Below, one piece after another: positions 8,236-12,252 of a DNA stretch of 12,252 nt. This DNA comes from Candidatus Zhuqueibacterota bacterium 4484_188 (lineage in GTDB: Bacteria; Calditrichota; Calditrichia; RBG-13-44-9). The notes beneath the pieces were generated by a model that was given only the letters and a program-made list of their open reading frames with translations, did not search any database and was not told the origin of the DNA. The position numbers and the translations under genes are program-made. Positions within the stretch are counted from its first letter, which is position 1. The number at the start of each line of letters is the position of its first letter. Location of the stretch: NCBI GenBank assembly GCA_002049825.1, contig MVCZ01000062.1:1-12252 (forward strand), written 5' to 3'.

Positions 8236-8261
8236 CAATTGGGGCAATTTATCCCGAATTG
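8236..8261. repeat. Imperfect palindrome in the divergent intergenic region
   Basis: Arms CAATTGGGG (8236-8244) and CCCGAATTG (8253-8261) pair with one mismatch around an 8-base loop. It lies about 140 bases upstream of the promoter at 8377 and about the same distance from the FKBP start. It could be a protein-binding site or a chance hairpin. No T tract follows. Confidence 0.35.
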
Positions 8262-8376
8262 GCAAAATCCCGGTGCATTGATTTATCACCGAACCATTGC
8301 CCGAAGAAAGCGTTAAATAATAAAAGTGATAATAATGTTTCTGATTGCCGGGGGGTTGAATAAAAAAAATATTTAC

Positions 8377-8407
8377 TTGATATTGAAAAATATTCTGTTG
8401 ATATAAT
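8377..8407 (+). promoter_or_regulatory. Probable extended -10 promoter of the rel-greA operon
   Basis: A perfect TATAAT at 8402-8407 is preceded by TG one base upstream (TGATATAAT), an extended -10. A -35-like TTGATA lies at 8377-8382 with a long 19-base spacer. The start codon at 8437 is 29 bases after the -10, so the leader would be about 20 bases. Confidence 0.55.
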
Positions 8408-8436
8408 CAGAGAATTTATTTAGTTTTTATTAAATA

Positions 8437-8700
8437 ATGAAGACGATGGAAGAACAAAAACATATTTTGGAAGAAAACAAAAAACTACGGCGATTACAGT
8501 TGATGGTCGATTTGCAGATTCAGATTCTTTATCAGCGGGAAAACCTGGACCTCTCCGAGGGGCTGAGAATCATTGGTCAGACACGAAATTATGCGATTTC
8601 ACTTTTCCCCGGTAAAGAGAATGTATTTAACCTGATTTATAGACCGCGAATGATGCGCGTTTTAGAAGAGCGTGGAATTATTGGCTATTCAAATAATTAA
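8437..8700 (+). CDS. Small conserved protein of unknown function upstream of rel
   Basis: An 87-residue soluble, charged protein with no signal or membrane segment. The N-terminal third is predicted helical (EEQKHILEENKKLRRLQ). The middle, LMVDLQIQILYQRENLDLSEGLRIIGQTRNYAI, is followed by the segment LFPGKENVFNLIYRPRM. I recall small hypothetical proteins in several Gram-negative phyla with the same arrangement, a KLRRLQ..VDL opening and an LFPGKE..F.LIYRPR ending, but none with a known function. An in-frame ATG at 8446 would shorten it by three residues. It follows a strong promoter-like element and is 39 bases ahead of rel, so it is probably the first gene of that operon. No function is assigned. 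Confidence 0.75.
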   Translation: MKTMEEQKHILEENKKLRRLQLMVDLQIQILYQRENLDLSEGLRIIGQTRNYAISLFPGKENVFNLIYRPRMMRVLEERGIIGYSNN

Positions 8701-8739
8701 ATCCGGGCAGTTAATTCAATTGTTCCGGTATTGAGAGTT

Positions 8740-10956
8740 ATGTTTAGAATTGATAAAAACGACAAAAAATACCAGGCATTGGTAAAAAAATACCGACCCA
8801 AATTTGATCAACTGATCAATGAAGTATGTAAGAACAATACTAATTGCGACAAGGAGATGCTAAACAAGGCATTCCATTTTGGGATTTGGGCACACCGGGA
8901 TCAGTATCGCTACTCCGGCGAACCGTATTTCGAGCATTGCCTGAATGTGGCAGAAATACTCGCCGGTATGCGTCTGGATTCCACCACAATTGTAGCCGGT
9001 TTGCTGCATGATGTTGTGGAGGACACCGGCTTTACACTGGACGACTTGACCGAATTGTTCAATAAAGACATTTCCAACCTGGTGAACGGCGTTACCAAGA
9101 TCAGCGAAATCAGCGGGCGCAAATCGGTGAGTATGGAATTACGCCAGGCGGAGACCTTTCGCAAAATGTTACTTTCCATGGCGAAGGATATTCGGGTGAT
9201 TATTATCAAGTTTGCCGACCGGCTGCACAATATGCGAACACTTCAGCATGTTGCTTCAAGAAAACGCATGAGAATTGCCACCGAAACCCGTGACGTGTAT
9301 GCACCGCTGGCACACCGGTTTGGAATGGCTCAATTAAAAAGTGAACTGGAAGACCTGTCTTTTAAATTTGTTGACCACAAAGCCTATGAAGATTTAGCAA
9401 AAAGACTGAATGAAAGAAAAGAAGAGCGGGAAACCCATATAAAAAGGATCATTGATCCTATTAAAGAAGAACTAAAAAAACATAATATCGATGCCGAAGT
9501 TCAGGGACGCCCTAAACATTTTTACAGTATCTACAAGAAAATGAAAATTCGCAACAAGCCGCTGGAAGAGATTTATGATCTGTTTGCTATTCGTATTATC
9601 GTCGATTCTGTGGAACATTGTTATTACGTATTGGGAATAATTCACAACCTGTTTATTCCGGTGTATGAACGTTTTAAAGATTACATTGCCATGCCCAAAT
9701 TCAATGGGTATCAATCATTGCATACCACTTTAGTCGATAATACCGGGCGTATGTTGGAAGTTCAGATTCGGACAAAGGAAATGCATCGGATAGCCGAAAT
9801 GGGTATTGCCGCACATTGGCGGTATAAAGAAGGCAAAGACCCGAACTCGAAAGATGATTTTGATGACAAATTGGTTTGGGTTCGCCAACTACTGGAACAG
9901 TTTGATGAAAAGGAGACGGTCAATGCACGGGATTTCCTGGACAGTTTAAAAATCAATCTATACCAGGATGAAGTTTTTGTATTTACCCCCCGTGGTGATG
10001 TGATTAAGCTGCCTATCGGTGCAACACCGGTAGATTTTGCTTTTGCTGTCCATACCAAGGTAGGAATGCACTGCCTGGGAGCAAAGGTAAACGGCAAAAT
10101 TGTCCACCTGAAATCGAAATTGAGCAGTGGGGATCAGGTGGAAATAATCACCAGCCAAAACCAACACCCCTGCCAGGACTGGCTGACATTTGTGAAAACC
10201 AGCAAGGCTCGCCACCACATTCGTCGGTATCTCAGGGAAGTGCAGTTTACCCACAGTGTGAAATTGGGCGACGAAATTCTCAACAAATATTTTAGGAAAT
10301 ATCATATCAAGTTAAATGAAGAAAAGCTTCTTGAATTAACCCGGAAACTGCATTTTGAGAATATTGAAAATTTAAAAGCCGCTATCGGAAGGGGAGAAAT
10401 TTCGCTGGAAAAACTCTTCTCTGTTTTATCGGAAGAAAAGTTAGAAGCTCCGAAAAAGACGCTGATGGATCGGATCATACGCCATGGGAAAAAACATTCC
10501 AGCGTACAGGTAGAAGGAATTGACAACATGGTGGTGCATATCGGTAAATGTTGCCAGCCGGTACCGGGAGACGACATCATTGGTTACATTACGCAAGGAA
10601 AGGGCATTACCATACACCGGACCAATTGCCCCAACATTCAACGGTTGATTGAAAAGCGGGATCGGGCAATCGAGGTCAATTGGACTGTCGAGAAGGATGA
10701 ACAATTCCAGGTGCAGTTGGCGTTACTTGGCGAAGATCGGAAAAATTTCCTGCAGGATATTACGCAGGTTATTTCAGCCAACAACACAAATATTATTCAC
10801 GTGGATTTAAAATTAAAAGACCGCCTGGTGGTTGGTAAATTAATCGTGCAGGTAAAAAATTTACCGCACCTAACCCGCCTGATAAACGGATTGAACAAAA
10901 TAACCGGAATGATTAGTGTTGAAAGACAGGAAGGAATGGGAAATCGAAAAAAATGA
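8740..10956 (+). CDS. rel: Bifunctional (p)ppGpp synthetase/hydrolase, RelA/SpoT family
   Basis: Makes and degrades the stringent-response alarmone (p)ppGpp. Domains in order: HD hydrolase with H66, H90-D91, E94-D95, and D160/N164 in FADRLHN, all intact; synthetase with the GRPKH basic motif near 256-260, D280, RFKD at 311-314, the NGYQSLHT block and E340 in EVQIRT; TGS from about 410; a zinc-finger-like segment with C604-C605 and C630 (KCCQPVPGDD..TNCPN); and a C-terminal ACT domain. The RxKD motif, as opposed to the ExDD of synthetase-only RelA, together with the intact HD site, indicates a bifunctional long enzyme. Its 738 aa length is normal. I chose the ATG at 8740; a TTG at 8731 is in frame and neither start has a good ribosome site. 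greA follows after 21 bases. Confidence 0.95.
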   Translation: MFRIDKNDKKYQALVKKYRPKFDQLINEVCKNNTNCDKEMLNKAFHFGIWAHRDQYRYSGEPYFEHCLNVAEILAGMRLDSTTIVAGLLHDVVEDTGFTLDDLTELFNKDISNLVNGVTKISEISGRKSVSMELRQAETFRKMLLSMAKDIRVIIIKFADRLHNMRTLQHVASRKRMRIATETRDVYAPLAHRFGMAQLKSELEDLSFKFVDHKAYEDLAKRLNERKEERETHIKRIIDPIKEELKKHNIDAEVQGRPKHFYSIYKKMKIRNKPLEEIYDLFAIRIIVDSVEHCYYVLGIIHNLFIPVYERFKDYIAMPKFNGYQSLHTTLVDNTGRMLEVQIRTKEMHRIAEMGIAAHWRYKEGKDPNSKDDFDDKLVWVRQLLEQFDEKETVNARDFLDSLKINLYQDEVFVFTPRGDVIKLPIGATPVDFAFAVHTKVGMHCLGAKVNGKIVHLKSKLSSGDQVEIITSQNQHPCQDWLTFVKTSKARHHIRRYLREVQFTHSVKLGDEILNKYFRKYHIKLNEEKLLELTRKLHFENIENLKAAIGRGEISLEKLFSVLSEEKLEAPKKTLMDRIIRHGKKHSSVQVEGIDNMVVHIGKCCQPVPGDDIIGYITQGKGITIHRTNCPNIQRLIEKRDRAIEVNWTVEKDEQFQVQLALLGEDRKNFLQDITQVISANNTNIIHVDLKLKDRLVVGKLIVQVKNLPHLTRLINGLNKITGMISVERQEGMGNRKK

Positions 10957-10966
10957 ACCAAAAGAT

Positions 10967-10971
10967 AGGAG
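10967..10971 (+). promoter_or_regulatory. Ribosome binding site of greA
   Basis: AGGAG, six bases before the ATG at 10978. It lies in the 21-base gap after rel, so greA has its own strong initiation signal within the same transcript. Confidence 0.75.
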
Positions 10972-10977
10972 TATGTT

Positions 10978-11457
10978 ATGGCGGATTATGTGTATCTCTC
11001 ACAAGAGGGATATGATAAATTAAAAGCAGAGCTGAATAATCTGAAACAGGTAAAGCGACCGGAATTATCAAAAAAAATAAGTGTTGCCCGTGATTTCGGT
11101 GATTTGAAAGAAAATGCCGAATATCATGCTGCCAAAGAGGCGTTAAGCCTGGTAGAAACCAAAATTGCGCAACTGGAATTAACCCTGAGCCGGGCTAAAA
11201 TTTTGAAAAAAGATGATATGGCGAAGGACAAAGTGACTATCCTCTCCCAGGTAAAATTGAAGGACCTTAGCCGCAACCGGGAAGTTGAATACATCCTGGT
11301 TTCACCGGAAGAATCCGATTTTAAGCAGAATAAAATTTCCACCACTTCCCCGGTTGGCAAAGCACTTCTGGGCAAAGAAAAAGGAGACACGGTGGAAATA
11401 AAAGTGCCGGCAGGATTCTTAAAATACCAGGTGCTGGACATTAAACTTTCGATTTAA
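10978..11457 (+). CDS. greA: Transcription elongation factor GreA
   Basis: Inserts into the RNA polymerase secondary channel and stimulates cleavage of backtracked RNA. Residues 1-75 form the N-terminal coiled coil, with ARDFGDLKENAEYHAAKE at 37-54. The acidic tip residues are D42 and E45, at the positions needed for cleavage activity. The C-terminal domain ends with the family block SPVGKALLGKEKGDTVEIKVPAG. At 159 aa it is the standard length, and nothing is missing. It sits directly downstream of rel. Both act through RNA polymerase, which makes shared expression sensible, though coregulation is inferred from spacing only. Confidence 0.96.
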   Translation: MADYVYLSQEGYDKLKAELNNLKQVKRPELSKKISVARDFGDLKENAEYHAAKEALSLVETKIAQLELTLSRAKILKKDDMAKDKVTILSQVKLKDLSRNREVEYILVSPEESDFKQNKISTTSPVGKALLGKEKGDTVEIKVPAGFLKYQVLDIKLSI

Positions 11458-11518
11458 GCGCAACTTTTCACGCCAATCTGCGCTATAGAAAATTAAATGA
11501 TTTATCCGGAGACATGCG

Positions 11519-12058
11519 ATGAATGAAGATAAGGAAAAAAGCAGACGATTATACCGCTCCAGAATTGACCGGTTTATTGCCGGTGTGTGCGGAGGAATGG
11601 CAGAATATTTCGCGGTGGATGCGAACATATTTCGGATTCTATTTGTCATCTTAGCCTTTTTTGGCGGGATTGGGTTAATTCTCTATCTTGCTGCCATCAT
11701 CATTGTGCCGGAGAACCCTTCCCAGGAAGCCGGCTCTCCGCGCAGCACGAAAGACAAAACTGTCTTCTGGGGCTGGCTATTCGTAATTATCGGATTAATT
11801 TTATTGTTCCGGGAATTTGGTTTATTCGAATACTTCCAATTTTGGCGGATTCCCTGGACCAGCATCTGGGCACTCTTTTTAATTGCCATTGGCATTGTTC
11901 TTATTCTTTCAATTCATAAAGCGCCCTCAACCGACAAACCGACAGAAGAAGGAGGAACCGAAGTGCTTGCCGGCGAAAAAGGACGGCAAATTTACCGCAG
12001 CCGGGATAACCGTATGCTGGCAGGAGTTTGTGCAGGGAAACATAAAAATCGTTTATAG
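11519..12058 (+). CDS. PspC-domain membrane protein with truncated second PspC domain
   Basis: An inner-membrane protein of the PspC family, linked to envelope stress. One full PspC domain spans about 10-66 (LYRSRIDRFIAGVCGGMAEYF, then a membrane helix at about 39-63 ending IIVPENP). A linker and two further hydrophobic segments (about 82-100 and 115-132) resemble the LiaI/LiaF-type region. At 158-173 a second PspC domain opens (IYRSRDNRMLAGVCAG) but stops after that motif and ends KHKNRL; its helix and IVPE ending are absent. The 179-aa product may therefore derive from a longer two-domain protein. GGAG at 11508-11511, seven bases upstream, supports the start. It follows greA after 61 bases and precedes another small membrane gene by two. 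Confidence 0.85.
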   Translation: MNEDKEKSRRLYRSRIDRFIAGVCGGMAEYFAVDANIFRILFVILAFFGGIGLILYLAAIIIVPENPSQEAGSPRSTKDKTVFWGWLFVIIGLILLFREFGLFEYFQFWRIPWTSIWALFLIAIGIVLILSIHKAPSTDKPTEEGGTEVLAGEKGRQIYRSRDNRMLAGVCAGKHKNRL

Positions 12059-12060
12059 AA

Positions 12061-12252
12061 ATGAAAAATTCAAAAATCACCGGTATTTTGCTTATTGCCA
12101 TCGGGGCAACTATTTTGCTCCACAGCTTAAATGTCCATTTCCTGTATGGTCGGTTTATTCTCAGCGCCGGCTTTATCCTGTTGGCTTTGGTCCTGTTGAA
12201 TAAACCGGTCGCCAGAACGAACCGATCGCGACTGTTTTGGGGAGCCTTTTTT
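12061..12252 (+). CDS. Small LiaF/DUF5668-like membrane protein, partial at window edge
   Basis: An open frame from the ATG at 12061 runs off the window end after 64 codons. It begins MKNSKITGILLIAIGATILLHS and has a second hydrophobic segment (FILSAGFILLALVLL) followed by basic residues and the start of a possible third (LFWGAFF). The GILLIxIGxxxLL opening is typical of the LiaI/LiaF-like transmembrane region that often follows PspC-domain genes. The start is two bases after the preceding stop, suggesting translational coupling; no ribosome site is visible. The class is inferred from a short hydrophobic stretch, so it is tentative. Confidence 0.6.
   Translation, partial: MKNSKITGILLIAIGATILLHSLNVHFLYGRFILSAGFILLALVLLNKPVARTNRSRLFWGAFF

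Larger units (their letters stand above)
8095..8436. other. AT-rich divergent intergenic region
   Basis: These 342 bases separate the FKBP gene (-) from the small gene at 8437 (+). I see no ORF with coding character and no tRNA. It holds the FKBP ribosome site at the left edge, an imperfect palindrome at 8236-8261 and a probable extended -10 promoter at 8377-8407. The promoter for the FKBP gene should also lie here. A minus-strand TTGATA followed 16 bases later by TAAATT near 8160-8185 is only a weak candidate. Confidence 0.6.

Noticed and set aside
11457..11484. Perfect six-base inverted repeat AGCGCA/TGCGCT after greA
   Set aside because: The loop is 16 bases and no T tract follows. It may be chance, and the next gene is probably co-transcribed.
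1..12252. Mobile element, CRISPR array, tRNA/rRNA or defence island
   Set aside because: No transposase, integrase, regularly spaced repeats, target-site duplications or RNA gene signatures were seen. All confident genes are housekeeping or stress families.

Overview
The window is an ordinary stretch of bacterial chromosome with housekeeping genes on both strands. I see no insertion sequence, phage, CRISPR array, tRNA or rRNA. Base composition is moderate, with AT-rich gaps between genes. Some genes have clear AAGGAG/GGAG ribosome sites and others have none. The family mix (short DUF3417-type glucan phosphorylase, mrfAB repair pair, bifunctional Rel, GreA, PspC with LiaF-like membrane genes) suggests a free-living Gram-negative lineage, perhaps in or near the FCB group or Calditrichota. 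That placement is inference with low confidence.

Layout: (1) 51-806 (+) mtgA, a monofunctional peptidoglycan glycosyltransferase. (2) 992-3436 (-) glgP, an alpha-glucan phosphorylase convergent with mtgA. (3) 3630-7548 (+) a tight cluster of a DUF523 protein, the MrfA-type helicase and the MrfB-type exonuclease. The starts of mrfA and mrfB overlap the preceding genes. (4) 7645-8094 (-) an FKBP-type peptidyl-prolyl isomerase lipoprotein. (5) 8437-12252 (+) a probable operon: a small conserved protein of unknown function, bifunctional (p)ppGpp synthetase/hydrolase Rel, transcript-cleavage factor GreA, a PspC-domain membrane protein, and the start of a small LiaF-like membrane protein cut by the window edge.

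Functionally, rel and greA both act on RNA polymerase regulation. The PspC/LiaF-like genes point to cell-envelope stress. mtgA acts on the wall, glgP on storage glucan, and mrfAB on DNA lesion repair.

The most unusual observation is that three recognisable proteins each lack one internal block of roughly 45-55 residues while the flanking sequence remains well conserved. GlgP lacks the segment carrying the NEGH motif (in frame, junction near 2672). MrfB lacks the segment ending in its catalytic HxxxD histidine (frame-disrupting, junction near 7050). The second PspC domain of the membrane protein stops abruptly after its first motif (near 12040). These could be true gene decay or small assembly/consensus collapses, and reads across each junction would decide. 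I found no convincing undescribed multi-gene system.
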